This document shows positions 1 to 11,829 of a stretch of DNA of 64,000 nucleotides, one piece after another. This DNA is from Euptelea pleiosperma (Eukaryota > Streptophyta > Magnoliopsida > Ranunculales > Eupteleaceae), in the NCBI GenBank assembly GCA_035048495.1, contig CM068540.1:5316829-5380828 (forward strand), read 5' to 3'. Under the pieces are notes generated by a model, which had not been told where the DNA came from, searched no databases, and saw only the letters and a program-made list of their open reading frames with translations. A program made the translations under genes and the position numbers. Numbering within the stretch: the first letter of the stretch is position 1; every line of letters starts with the position of its first letter.

Positions 1-2122
1 GAAGATGATTACTGGATGATTAGAGTGGAGTGTGGTATCCACAACCACACAGTAACATCTAATTTTGAAGGCCACTCGTTTGCAGGGATGCTCAAGCCTG
101 TAGAAAAAGATATTTTAAAAGATATGTTAGCAAGTGGTAGCAAAGCTAGAGATATGCTCAGAGTATTAAATGAGAAAGATTCGCAGAATTCATCCACACT
201 AAGTATTATATATAATGCCAGGGCAAAGTTGAAAAATCTGTGAGAGGTGTGGAAGATCACAATTACAGCAGTTAGTGAACAAGTTAAATGAGCACAAATA
301 CATTGAATTCCATAGGAAGAACCCAGATACCGATGTGGTTATGGATTTGTTTTGGGCTAATCCGGAGTCTGTTCAGATTGGGAAGTGCTTCCACATTATT
401 TTTTTGATAGACAGTACATATAAGACGAACAGATATAGGATGCATTTGTTAGAGATTGTCGGAGTGACATCCACAGAGTAGACATTCACCTTTGCTATTG
501 TTTATACGGAGGTTGAAAAAGAGGACAATTTTGTATGGGCATTGAAATGCATGAAGTCAACACTTGGTATGAATGTACATCTAGTTGTTTTTGTGACAAA
601 TAGAGACTTAGCCTTAATGAATGCAATCAAGATCATTTTTCCAAAAGCACGAAACTTTCTATATCGGTATCACATATCTAGAAACGTGCTGAGTAATTGT
701 AAGAAATATTTTTAAACAAAAGAAAATTAAAAATCTTTTTTATCTAGGTGGAGTGACCTAATAGCGTCATCTACTGTGGAAAACTTCTATGATGCACTAA
801 CTATATTTGAAAGTGAGTTTGCCAAGTATCCTGCTCTGATTTCATACGTCAAAGTCAATTGGTTGGATCCGTATAAGGAATCATTTGTAGCAGCGTAGAC
901 TGATGAGGTTACCCACTTTGGTAACACGATGACAAATAGAGTTGAAAGTGCTCATGCAAAATTGAAGAGACATCTGGGAACGTCTGTAGAAATTTTGAGA
1001 CGTCGTGGGCTACTATGAACACATTATTGTTGTTTCAGTACACTGATATAAAGGAATTAATACAGAAAAACATAGACACAGTGATGCATCAGTTTAAACT
1101 AGCTTTATATAAGAATCTGAGGGGAATTGTTTCCAGGTGATCTGCACGTGAGATGGTGCTTCAGGAGGAGAACAGAGCTGAGTCAATTAGTATAGATTCC
1201 CATGTATGTGGTTGTAACCTTCGTCGTACACATGGGTTGCCGTGTGCGCATTAGATCATTTATTACAAGTGAGAAGGTCAGACCATACCTCCATCATGTG
1301 TCCATCCACATTGGAGGAAGCTCTCTACTATACCCAGTGTTAGCCCAGTGGACGACTTAGACTATATGCCAGAGTTTGAGTTATTTAGATAGAGATTCAA
1401 AAATTCAAGTAAAGATGTAAAACTCTATCTTTTGAAACAATTGAAGGAACTAGGTAGCCCATCTACCACTGGGTTGATTGAGCCATAAGTTAAGATAAAT
1501 ACAAAGGGCAGGCCAAAAAGTGGGTTGAAAAAAAAGAATAAATCTAAATCATCTATTAAACGCGACCCATCAGCATTTGAGTTTGTGTGTGGAGTAGAAG
1601 ACAATAGAAAGACGAAGAAGAATAAATTAAAAGTATATCGCACTCGGACTCTTCAGTTACAGTAAGGAAGTGGAAGAAGCAATTATGTGGATGTATTTTC
1701 AGAAGTTTTTCAACCCTACATTATGCAAGTCAAAGATGTTATTGGAGATGGACATTGTGGTTTTAGAGTGGTGGCAGACCACCTAGGGTTGAGTGAGACC
1801 AACTAGGCACTAGTTATACACGATTTGAAAGATGGAGTTCTATGACATTGTGTTTCGTCAGAGAGTTAGGGCTGTAGCCCTTATGCAACTGTTAGAATGT
1901 GAATGTCATAATGTCAATGAAGAACATTTGATGATTATGTCAGACATGGGCCATATCATAGCTTCGCTTTATGGAGTAGTTGTGGTACTCAAATCTTCAT
2001 GTCAATGTTTGACTTTTCTCCCATTGTATAAATCGCCACCGGTGTCCTCAGCCTCCCATCAAATCATCGACATTGGTTTTGTGAATGGCAACCACTTTGT
2101 GCGTCTTGATCTGCATACATGA
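1..2122 (+). pseudogene. MULE transposase with OTU-like C-terminal domain, decayed (copy 1)
   Basis: Remnant of a Mutator-like transposase that would cut and paste its own element. In order: end of a FAR1/GCM1-type zinc-binding region (VECGIHNHT, about 25-60), MULE core with DSTYKTNRY (about 408-440; the usual Cys is Ser) and NRDLALMNA (about 598-625), a SWIM zinc finger VCGCNLRRTHGLPCAH (1204-1251), then an OTU cysteine-protease-like domain with GDGHCGFR (1744-1767) and a later NGNHFVRL (about 2084-2107) supplying Cys and His. Stops occur at about 241, 478, 896 and 1252, and the frame shifts several times, so it is not functional. The element starts left of the window. MULEs carrying OTU or ULP protease domains are known in plants. 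Bases 1-1010 recur at 8376-9397. Confidence 0.88.
1690..2122 (+). pseudogene. OTU-protease-like domain of MULE copy 1
   Basis: C-terminal domain of the preceding transposase. GDGHCGFRVVADHLGLSE (1744-1797) fits the OTU catalytic Asp/Cys box. After a stop at 1804 the frame resumes at 1832 with MSDMGHIIASLYGVVV and ends in GFVNGNHFVRLDLH, whose His would complete the catalytic pair. OTU proteins are deubiquitinases in plants; what the domain does for a transposon is unknown. The interrupted frame makes this copy inactive. Confidence 0.75.
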
Positions 2123-2281
2123 TGTCCACTCCCAACGATCATCAATACTTGGACGAAATTTCATGAGCATATAGTTGACAACTAGCTCACACCCTAACAT
2201 GAACGTCTGAAGCATTTTGAACAATTGATTATGCATAATATTGAACCGACACCACAAAATCCTATAGTCATAGATTAGATG

Positions 2282-2413
2282 GAAGCCTGCGAGCTATCTT
2301 TTTGTGAGGCCTGTGTGCCATCTCTTTTTTGAGGCTTTCAAGCCGTCTTTTTTAGGCCTGCGTGTCATCTTTTTTTTGAGGCCTGCAAGCCATCTTTTTT
2401 AGGCCTGCGAGCC
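2282..2413. repeat. Short tandem repeat, unit about 22-27 bp
   Basis: About six degenerate units of the pattern GAGGCCTGCGAGCCATC followed by a T-run stand head to tail just downstream of MULE copy 1. No coding frame runs through them. Confidence 0.85.
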
Positions 2414-2477
2414 AAACTTGTCATATTGTAAATATATAGTTGTGAATATAAACATATAAATATTACTTAAGTAGAAT

Positions 2478-2640
2478 TCAAAATGGTTGTTGTGGTGGTT
2501 GTGCTGGTGGTGGTGGTGATAGTGGTAGTGGTGGTGGTGGTAGTGGAGTTAATGGTGTTGATGGTGGTAAGGTGGTGGAGTTAGTGGTGTTGGTGGTAGT
2601 GGTGGTGGTGGTGATGGTGGTGGTGGACTTAGTGGTGCCC
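2478..2640. repeat. GGT/GTG-rich microsatellite
   Basis: Low-complexity run of GGT, GTG and AGT triplets. The flanking stretch 2641-3310 shows no recognisable gene; a short open frame at 3068-3310 has no family resemblance. Confidence 0.9.
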
Positions 2641-3311
2641 TAGTGGGCTTAACATCCATGCAGTGATTAGGCCCAAATTGACTCCAAATGGTTAGAATTT
2701 ACTAGTGATTTGTGGGTAATATGCGATGATTTTGAATATTGACTGTAAGGATGTTTGGACATCCAAGGGGTTGTCTAACAAACCAAAAAACATGATAGGG
2801 TAATGATTTCTATCATTTGGCACTCCCATCACGCCAAGTGACAAGCTCTTAGGTCCGACGAATCATGAGACTTTCAGCGGGAGACCTGCAAATCCATTTC
2901 TAAAAACATTTGCCACCACGCTACTGTCCTACAATCATATTATGTCATGTAACCAGAGCTTGTCATTTTAGTGCGGTAACTGGAGCCTGAGCGAAAATGA
3001 ATATGGAAAAAGAAGATAAAACAGTGAAGAGTGAAAAAATACCCCTATTTTATTTGCATGAATTAATATGGACCAGGCTCGACGAACTCACCTTTTAGCA
3101 CTCATAATCACTCGTGCTCTCAGGTGTGGATTCCGAGAATCCAACTGTGGTTTTGCTTTGGCAAAAAGTGAATGTGAGCTTAGCACATCAATTGCCATTA
3201 GATTCTTGGAATCCACTTCTTATGAAGGAAAAATGGTGAGTCCCTACATCTCAACCCTAAAATTGTGGGGTGTTTTTAGGAAAAAAAAGAAGCAAAATAG
3301 GAAAGCTTAGT

Positions 3312-3647
3312 TTTTGAAAAGAGTGATGATCACATGGGCCAGGGTCCATTGACGCATTCATGGTGACTATTGGTGGCACCTTTTGATTAGTTACCAATAT
3401 ACCTCGGGCTACGTAGTAGCTTTCCAATTTAGAACTTAAATATAATATATTAATCAGTGAAAATTATTTTCCAATTTAGCAATCGAAAGATTAACTTACC
3501 AAAAATAGAAAACGACCCTTCGTCTTCTTCTTTATTCTCTCCTCCCTTCCAACATCTTCTTTCTTCTCTGCACCTTTCTCCCAACGTCTTGTCATATCTT
3601 CTTTTTCTTTCTCACCATTAATGGAAGTATTGGGCTAAAAAGTATTT
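3312..3647 (+). repeat. Left terminal inverted repeat of a large DNA element
   Basis: The sequence from AAAAGAGTGATGATCACATG to TTAATGGAAGTAT recurs in reverse complement at 6808-7127, with small indels. Long terminal inverted repeats of this size are typical of Mutator-like elements. No clean 9-bp target duplication was found outside the arms. Solo LTR A lies between the two arms. Confidence 0.75.
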
Positions 3648-4045
3648 CATTCTCGATCTCCATTTTTGGGCTAATTTTTTTTTGTGCTCAAAAGTATTCT
3701 TATAAATATCTTTTTTTTTCTTTTGCCAAAAAATGGTAAAGGTCCTTGTGCCAGTCTCCACTCATGAGTTTTATTGGATCGGCTTCTTGTAGTTCGATTT
3801 TTTATTAGGGAATTAGGAACAGTGGTGACGGGAAAAGTAGAATTTTTTTTGAAGTTAAATGAATGTTTTAACTCATCTTGGAGTCTCTGAATCCTCCTTG
3901 CATCCCCAAATCGATTTGTTAATAAAAACTAAAAATCCACAAATGCCAAGAGATATATAAATCTGTTAATAGAGAAGCTTGGGATTCATTAAAGGATCTG
4001 GATCATTAAGAACAATCAGTGAATGCATAACTGATTGGTGCTGCT

Positions 4046-6652
4046 TGATATTCACTCAAAAGTGCTTATTTTAAGCAATTATTCTTTTAGCGTTATTGCA
4101 TTCTCCTACGTTAAAATGCTCTATTTATCTACTTTTCTACGTAAGAGTCTCTTTTGTTGCGTAGAACACACTTTTCTGGACGAAATGGTATATTTGCATG
4201 CATTAAACATATTTTCAGAAGTCTAGACATGAAGTCATTCTGATAGAGTCTCATTACGCACTTCTTCTGTCGCAGGAAACCCCGATGGGACAATTCTCAA
4301 GACTTGCAAGTCCACATCGATCAGGAAAGCCCATTATCAAAGCTTAAAGAGTCCACATGCTATGACTAGAAGATATGGGCCAAATATGGACTGAATAAGA
4401 GGACGAAAAAAGCCGGCCCAAAGAACGAAGAGAGTAGGAGAGCCAATGACCAAAAGACGGACCAAAGCATTTAAAGCCACATGAGTCAGCAAGGAATGAT
4501 AGTCTACTCTACTGGAGAAGCGTGAGGATGGTCACAGTGAAGACCAGGGTTCCAGACCCTCTGCCAATACTTTTATCTCCATTTTTTGATACTTTCTCTC
4601 TCATCTCTCCTTATTCTCTCTTTCTCTTCATCTCTCGGTCATCGAATCTACTGATCTAACCCCAGAACTCCTGCCCATCGGCTCTATCTCATCTCCCTTA
4701 GCTTTTTGACCGTTGGATCTCTCTAGATCCGTCGATCTACCAATCTGGGTCCCAATCAAGTCACCATCCATCCGATTGCCATCAGACTGTCTGTCACATC
4801 ATCTTGTGAGACGATGGACATCATCAATCCATGTGGGCCAGTAGCTGGGCCCATCATCATCGATCCACTGTCCGACCAGTTAGTGGACCCCGTGAATTTC
4901 AAAATAATTTTAATTAAATTTTAAAAAATGGGGGGTCCACTAAATGTGGACATTCCCCAAAGAAAAGTAGTGTTTTACTTAAAATATATATATATTTATT
5001 TCAAAAATTCCCTAATTTTCATTAATGGAAACTAGGGAGCTTTAAAAGGGGAAGGAGAAGGGTTCTTTGGAACGCTAATCCCCCTCCTTTCTTCTCCTTT
5101 CTCTTCCCAAAACCATCTCCTATGTTCTCCTTCTCTTCTTCCTTTCCTTTCTTCTTCTTCTTCTTCTTCTTCTTCCTTCTCGATCTTGCCGGAGTTGCAG
5201 ACCTGCAACTCCGGCTGTCCTTCCTCCTTCTTCTTCTGCTGTTCTCTTCTTCTTCTTCTCTTCATCTCCACCTTGCTCCGCCTCTTGCACGGTCGCCTGC
5301 AACCCTCTTTTCTTCTAAAACCGAAGCTGCCAAAATCCAAGCCGTCCCTCTATCTTCCACGTTTTTCTAAGCATCTTGACTGCTACCAACTCCGGCAACT
5401 TGCTGCTACACGCACACCACCTGCTGGACGTCTCCACCCTGGGCAGCAAGAACTACCGTTTCAGCTCCACCTCTAGCATGTGCTGCCATCGCCCTCTCAA
5501 CTCCAACCTTGCTGCTCCAAAACAGCAAGGTTGCACCATCGTGTAGCTGGAATAAAACACTATACTGGAGTTGCCGATCACCTGCAAATCCGGTCGGCCT
5601 TTCTTCCATTATGGTTGGGCGAACCTGCACTTTCCATTCACGGCACTAGAAACTATAGTGCACCAAAGCCGATCGCTCTTCTTGCTGCATCTTCGCCACA
5701 TGAGCTCCTCTTTGCACGACAATGTTGCAAGCATCTTCTCCAGTCCATCGCCACCACCCAAGTTGCAAACAACACCTGCAATCCCATCTCGAACCAACAA
5801 CGAGCCACCAACTGCTCCTCCTCCTCTAGCACCCATGCTCATCTCCCTCAAAAACCACAGCGTCGCTCGTCACTGCTATGCACGATTCTACTGGTGCACC
5901 TGTCGATAAGCCTGCAAGCAAGCCCTCACGATCACCATTGCTGCATGCACCTGCAGCACGCTCAACCAGTGCATTCTCCGGATCTCATCTCACTTGCCAA
6001 GAAAAGTGCACATGTTCTTGGCCCAATCACTCAAGGCCAGCAACCACTATCACAACCCTTCTTATGTCCGAACCCAATCCATCTTCAAAGGTGAGTTACT
6101 AAAGATATTTCTCTTTCTAGGTTTTCTTTGCTCCATCTCTCTTTCTCTCTCTAGCTCTCTCTCTCTCTTAATTTCTTTTTCTCTCTCTAGTTAATCTCTC
6201 TAGATCCTAATCTCTTTTTCTTTCTCTAATTCTAGTTCATTTCTCTCTCTACAACCTATCTTTCTCTCTCTAGATTAAATTTGTTTATGGCTTTCTAGAT
6301 TGTTTTTGAATTTAATTTGATTTGTAAGAACTCATTGAGGATGAATAAAATTGTTATTTTTACATTTGTTAATTTACTTTTGTGTTTTTGGTTGTTTGTG
6401 GTAATTTCTCTCTCTAAAAATCACTAAGCATGTTTTAAATCGCTTCACCATTCTCACCCCACCACAATTTCTGAGATAAATCCGTCATTTCATGTTCATG
6501 AATCACGCGAACTAACCCCGAGTGCGGATCGACATCCGACACAAATCCCTATACAAAAGTTCATATTTTGCAGGATTAAAAATTGGATCAAATTACAAAT
6601 GTGTTGAAGTTAGGGTTTCCGTAATCAACGACGCGAAAAAACTCTACTTTCA
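4046..6652 (+). mobile_element. Long solo-LTR-like element, copy A
   Basis: Begins TGATATTCACTCAAAAGTGC and ends CTCTACTTTCA, the same ends as copies B-D. Contains a TATA-like TTTAAAAGGGG (about 5041), a CT/TTC-rich leader-like stretch (5090-5260) with a perfect 13-bp-arm hairpin (5188-5215), many TCTCTCTCTAG repeats (6110-6290) and a conserved 3' block near CCCCGAGTGCGGATCGAC. No gag, pol, PBS or PPT. TG...CA ends plus the 5-bp duplications of B and C indicate an LTR. Flanks here are CTGCT and CTACC, so no clean duplication. Closest to copy B. Confidence 0.75.
5188..5215. repeat. Perfect hairpin in LTR A
   Basis: GCCGGAGTTGCAG, a 2-nt loop, then CTGCAACTCCGGC: 13 perfect base pairs in the leader-like part of the LTR. 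The same hairpin is present in LTR D and partly collapsed in LTR B. Confidence 0.9.
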
Positions 6653-6807
6653 CTACCTGTTTTTGTTATGCGTCCTTTGCCTGTAAATCTGGATGGGTCT
6701 TCTTCCGATGTTCATTGTGGCCGGCCAGTCATTTCTGGCTACTCCTTTTGGGTATTATCAAACTGTGATATTTTGTGGACTTGGCATCACATATTCAAAC
6801 CAAACCA

Positions 6808-7127
6808 AATACTCTTGAGCAAGATACTTCCATTAACGCGTGAAAGAAGAAGACAACGACAATATTGAGAGAAAGGTGTAGAAAAGGAGAGAATACAGAA
6901 GATGAAGGGTTTTTTTTTCCTTTTTTAGGGGAAGTTAATATTTTGATTATTAAATTAGAAAATAATATAATATATTTTTCACTCGTTAAGATATTGTATT
7001 TGAGAATCAAATTGGAAAGCTACTACGCAGCCCGAGGTGTGTTGGCAACTAATCGAAAGTTGCCAACGATATGCACCATGGATGCGTCCAAGGGCCCCGT
7101 CCCATGTGATCATCACTCTTTTGAAAA
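6808..7127 (-). repeat. Right terminal inverted repeat of the long-TIR element
   Basis: Reverse complement of 3312-3647. Blocks such as CGGGCTGCGTAGTAGCTTTC (reverse strand) are shared almost exactly with the left arm. The outer end is the AAAAGAGTGATG motif, read on the minus strand from about 7122. Confidence 0.75.
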
Positions 7128-8142
7128 GGGTCGCTCTACGGGCGCCCACCTCTTTAAGTTGGGCATCCCAATAAAAAACCAAAATTGTTTGATAACTTTA
7201 ACCTTTTTCCTTTAAGCCAGGCACTCACACTCATGTTACCATTTCGTTAGAGGACGTTGAATTGGTTGGAAGATGTTGATTCTTGTCAAGCACTGAAGCT
7301 GAACTTCTCCTCTCAATGCCCTCCATTTCTCTCAGATTACCTCATCTTCTCATCTTCTTCTTTGTACATCATCATCTTCTCTTCCACTTCTATTTCTTGA
7401 TCATCTTATGAACTTTTCTTTTCATCAAACTTTTCTTCTATGTTCTCTTCATCAAACACAAAATTACTAGTTGTTCTCCTCAATCTAGTGGCATATGTGA
7501 TTGGTTTTAGCAATGGAGGAGGTAAACCCTTTAAACTTAAATTTTTTTAATTTGTTCTTTATGTGCCATAATCTTTGTAAACCCTAAGTCATCATGCAAA
7601 AACGTATGTTAATCAAATGGATTGAGAACGACTTCCAAAGTTAGCTGATAATTATTGAATAGGTTAGAAATCTCCAAAGTTAGCTGATAATTTCTAAAGT
7701 TAGCTGACCAATTGATGACCGATGACATTCTCAATCATCTTGTACAATGATCCAAAGTAACTCTTTAATCATGTATTGTTGATTGTCTATATTTGAGTCC
7801 AAGGCTATATACAATCTTGTATGGAATTAAAAATAGACACACACTCACAAGAGACCTCATTGCACACATATTTATTATCAAAAATAAGAATTGAGATGAT
7901 GATTATTGTGTATGGTATATAATGTTGTTTGTAGTAATCTGTTATTGATGTTTGGTTTAACTCATTTTGTTGTAGGCATTAATAGCATCTGAATGATTAA
8001 ATGAAATAGTTCCATCGGTTGTATCAGTCGATGTAACAAATAGTTTCACAACCGAGATGGTATGTGAATTATCAGTTTGCATTATTTATTTGTTGGTTTT
8101 TTTTCATAACAAATAATGATGTTTTGTTGTTGGAATTTTAGG
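7128..8142 (+). other. 5' region of MULE copy 2
   Basis: No long open frame. A candidate first exon starts near ATGGAGGAGG (7513), followed by AT-rich, intron-like sequence and a short coding-like stretch near 8000-8060. Probably leader and first introns of the transposase below; boundaries are not fixed. Confidence 0.35.
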
Positions 8143-9397
8143 TGTTCAAAACACAGAGGAACTAATAAATTGGACCAAAGATGTTGGAAAGACAGTTGGG
8201 GTAGTCATTGTTACAAAAAGATCAGACCATGGTGTGAATGGCAGGACTCCTAGATTGACTTTTGGTTGTGAGGGGTGGATAGTACATAATCGATCAATCT
8301 GGTAGAAAGGTAGAAAATATTAGAAATACAGGTTCAAAATGTTGTGGTTGCCCGTTTGCATTAAGAGCAATCAAGTTGTCAGAAGATGATTACTGGATGA
8401 TTAGAGTGGAGTGTGGTATCCACAACCACACAGTAACATCTAATTTTGAAGGCCACTCATTTGCAGGGAGGCTCAAGCCTGTAGAAAAAGATATTTTGAA
8501 AGATATATATGTTAGCAAGTGGTAGCAAAGCTAGAGATATGCTCAGAGTATTAAAGGAGAAAGATTCACAGAATTCATCCATACTAAGTATTATATATAA
8601 TGCTAGGGAAAAGTTGAAAATCCGTGAGAGGTGTGGAAGATCACAATTACAGCAGTTAATGAACAAGTTAAATGAGCACAAGTACATTGAATTCCATAGG
8701 AGGGACCCAAATACAGATGTGGTTATGGATTTGTTTTGGGCTCATCCGAAGTTTGTTTAGATTGGGAAGTGCTTCCACATTGTTTTTTTTTGATAGACTG
8801 TACATATAAGACAAACAGATATATGATGCCTTTGTTAGAGATTATCGGAGTGACATCCACAGAGAAGACATTCACCTTTGTTATTGTTTACATGGAGGCT
8901 GAAAAAGATGATAATTTTGTTTGGGCATTAAAATGCATGAAGTCAACACTTGGTCCGAATGTACATCCAGTTGTTATTGTGATAGATAGAGACTTAGCCT
9001 TAATGAATGCAATCAAGATCATTTTTTCAGAATCACGGAACTTTCTATGTCGGTACCACATCTAGAAACGTGCTGAGTTATTGTAAGAAATATTTTTAAA
9101 CAAAAGAAAATTAAAAATCCTTTTTATCGAGGTGGAGTGACTTAGTAGCGTCATCTACTGTGGAAAACTTCTATGATGCACTAGTTACATCTGAAAGTGA
9201 GTTTGCCAAGTATCTTAATCCGATTTCATACGTCAAAGTCAATTGGTTGGATCTGTATAAAGAATCATTTGTAGTAGCGTGGGCTGATGAGGTTACCAAT
9301 TTTGGTAACACGACGACAAATAGAGTTGAAAGTGCCTATGTAAAATTGAAGAGACATCTGGGAACGTTAGTAGAAAATTTTGAGACGTCGTAGGCTA
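8143..9397 (+). pseudogene. MULE transposase fragment (copy 2)
   Basis: Better preserved sister of copy 1. Reads TEELINWTKDVGKTVG (about 8155-8200), a Cys-rich KCCGCPFALRA stretch (about 8337-8370), then GIHNHT, IDCTYKTNRY (8793-8822; first catalytic Asp region, after a T-run frameshift) and VIDRDLALMNA (second acidic motif, near 8980). A stop at 9063 and further shifts follow. Homology to copy 1 ends abruptly after the sequence matching position 1010, so the SWIM and OTU parts are missing. Direct orientation, about 8.4 kb from copy 1. Confidence 0.85.
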
Positions 9398-11824
9398 CGG
9401 GTCTGCAGGTGTGAGGTCGATCGTGTAAAACCTTGAAAATCCCTTAAAGTGTAATTTTGTTATTTTGATATATTAGGATATTCTTGACTTTTTTAGACTT
9501 TAGTTATGTCTATTTTGACTTTATTTTACCATTAGGAGACTATATTTGACTTTTGTAAAGTTTTGAAAAAATAATTTTTAGGGCTTTTAGTGATCTTCAT
9601 ATGGAGCCTACATGGGCTTAGTGAGGCTCATGAGTTGAAGATTGTTTTGAGGTCCATATATGTGCATTATAATTTTATGTTAATTATTTAATTAGAAATA
9701 TTCACATAACTTATGACTTTAATTAATTAATTACTTATATTTTGATATTTATATGAATAGTGCATGCTTATTTAAGTGCTTATGTGTATATCATACATCC
9801 TACCCTTAGCATTTAAAAAGATGATAACTAGATTAGCTAGAGTTTAATTTTTAAAGAAACTTCTTTGTTTATATGGCTGCCACATGTACCAATAAAAACT
9901 AATTGTGAATAAAATAACATATTTAATAACCATATTTAATTTTTTAAAGTGCAACTTAAGAAATTATTCTTTTCTTCCTACGTAGAAATGGTTGAAAACT
10001 TTTTGGGAATGGATCTTACTTTAAAAAGCAACAACTCCTTTGTAATTAAAGTTTAGAAATTTATTTTTAATCATTAAAAGACTTTACCCTTTAAGTAAAC
10101 TCCTTTGCTATCCTAAACCTAATTTTGTTAACTTAAGCATTTTGAAAGGCTATATAAAGTCTATAGGAGATATCCTTTTCTCATCAAACCATTAGAGGTT
10201 GGCTAAAACTCTCTTCCCTTTTCTCTTATGTTGATTTTTTCTTTTTTTCTCAAGACCTTAGCCTTTTTCTTATTTTGTGAAAGAATTAGTGAAATACCAT
10301 AAATCAAGAAGGAGATTAAAAAAGAAGAAGAGAAGAAAAAAGAAAAAATAATACATCGCAAAATTCTTATTTGTAAGCACATAAGGTAGGTCGATCTTCA
10401 TCTCGATGGTTCTATGACTAGTTTCAATCTACTATAATATATATGCGTGTTTTACATTCAAATAGACTTTTGAATACTATTAAAAATTTATTATATGGTT
10501 TAATATATTATTTATGGATTTTATAAAGCATGTTAGATATAATAAATGCTTGCATTATTTTGGAGTTTTTTGGATTTATACAAAAAAATCAAAACTTGTA
10601 GAGGTCATTTAGACTTCTTTTCAAGTTTAGATCAACTTGCATTTTTGAGTGTAATGAGATTATTATGTTTAGTAACACATACCAAAAATTCAACCTGATT
10701 TGTATATAGATTTTTAGTTAGGTTTTTTATATTATTTATTTCATTTAGGGATTCATTTTTTACAAGTTTCTTATATAATTGTTTTATTGTCCATTGATTA
10801 TTGTTCATGCATCAATGTTGATTCTATATCATGTTATGAGACTTTGGAATAATTAAAAAAATGAAAGTTGGGTATGCATGGATTCACGGTTAAGGATTTT
10901 GTGGCTTGTCGTGCCGAAATCCTTGGGTTGTGATCCCAAAAGAGCAAGAAGAGTCCGAAGCCCTGATGTGTAAAGCTTCAACCCCCTTGGTACCATGTGG
11001 TGATATTTGGGCATACTTGTGGCAAGTAGACCCGTGGGTTTTACTGGTACATGTATATTCATCGAATGTTCTATTTTAAAAAATTTGATAAGACTAGACT
11101 TATCGACAACTCTGCACTTCATGATTATGTCATGCATTGTATATAAGTATTATATATATCTGGATTGATTTATCATGTTTAGCCACTCATTCCCATGGAC
11201 ACATGGGTGTTGGAGTGTGCCTATTGAGCTTCCCAACTCACCTTGCCTACTTACCACATTACAGATTTGTCCGATAGAGTGGGTACATAGCTGATTTGAT
11301 GCTAGCGGAGGTTTAACTTTTATTATGCTTTATTTCAATTAGACTTGATGTATTCGTGTTTAATTTGATAATAACAATATAATAAATGTTGCTACTTAGT
11401 AAATTTTCATGTTGGATTATGATGTATGGGTTTTGTTATGAAAATATGAAATTCATATATTACAATAGAATGCATTGAAACCTATTAATTTTATATATCG
11501 TAGAACCTAGCAACGACATAAGTGAACACATTATTTTAATCCCCTCTTATCCTCATGCTAGACCATGGGTCTAGATTGTGGACTACTGGTCGGACTGAAT
11601 AGTCACGGGTCAGGTCCAGGAGATCCAGATGGTCAAATGTTGGCATGTGGCTCTCCTTTTGATGTTGTATGAGTTTGACTTTGTGAGCCACTTGTAAAAG
11701 TCACAATCTTTTGTTAGTATATGTGTTGGGTTCTATCTATGAACGGTGCACTTGTAGTGGGACATGTTGTATGAAAAAGGGAACATATAGTGTGTATGGT
11801 TTATAAAACGTTAGTTGTGTATTG
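9398..11824 (+). mobile_element. Probable LTR/gypsy-type non-coding sequence truncating MULE copy 2
   Basis: AT-rich and without usable frames. A TATA box TATATAAA (10151-10158) is followed by a CT-rich leader and an AG-rich stretch (10300-10350). TGTGAGGTCGATCGTG at 9410 could be an LTR start. A matching end and duplication were not found, so solo LTR is an inference; other repeat sequence is possible. Confidence 0.35.
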
Positions 11825-11829
11825 ACTAC

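Larger units (their letters stand above)
3312..7127. mobile_element. Non-autonomous long-TIR (MULE-like) element interrupted by LTR A
   Basis: Two inverted arms of about 320-335 bp (3312-3647 and 6808-7127) bracket about 550 bp of non-coding spacer plus the inserted LTR (4046-6652). No transposase frame lies inside. A MULE-type MITE or deletion derivative is the best reading; without a target duplication the assignment stays open. Confidence 0.6.

Noticed and set aside
5032..5909. Several overlapping open frames on both strands in LTR A, and similar ones in B (13318-13801) and D (21614-22484)
   Set aside because: They are rich in Ser/Leu/Phe or Glu/Arg from CT/TTC or GA repeats, exist on both strands and are not conserved in frame between copies.
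9397..11535. TGAACACATTATT at 11522-11534 as resumption of MULE copy 2 after an insertion
   Set aside because: Only 13 bases match copy 1 and the sequence diverges at once; chance is likely in AT-rich DNA.
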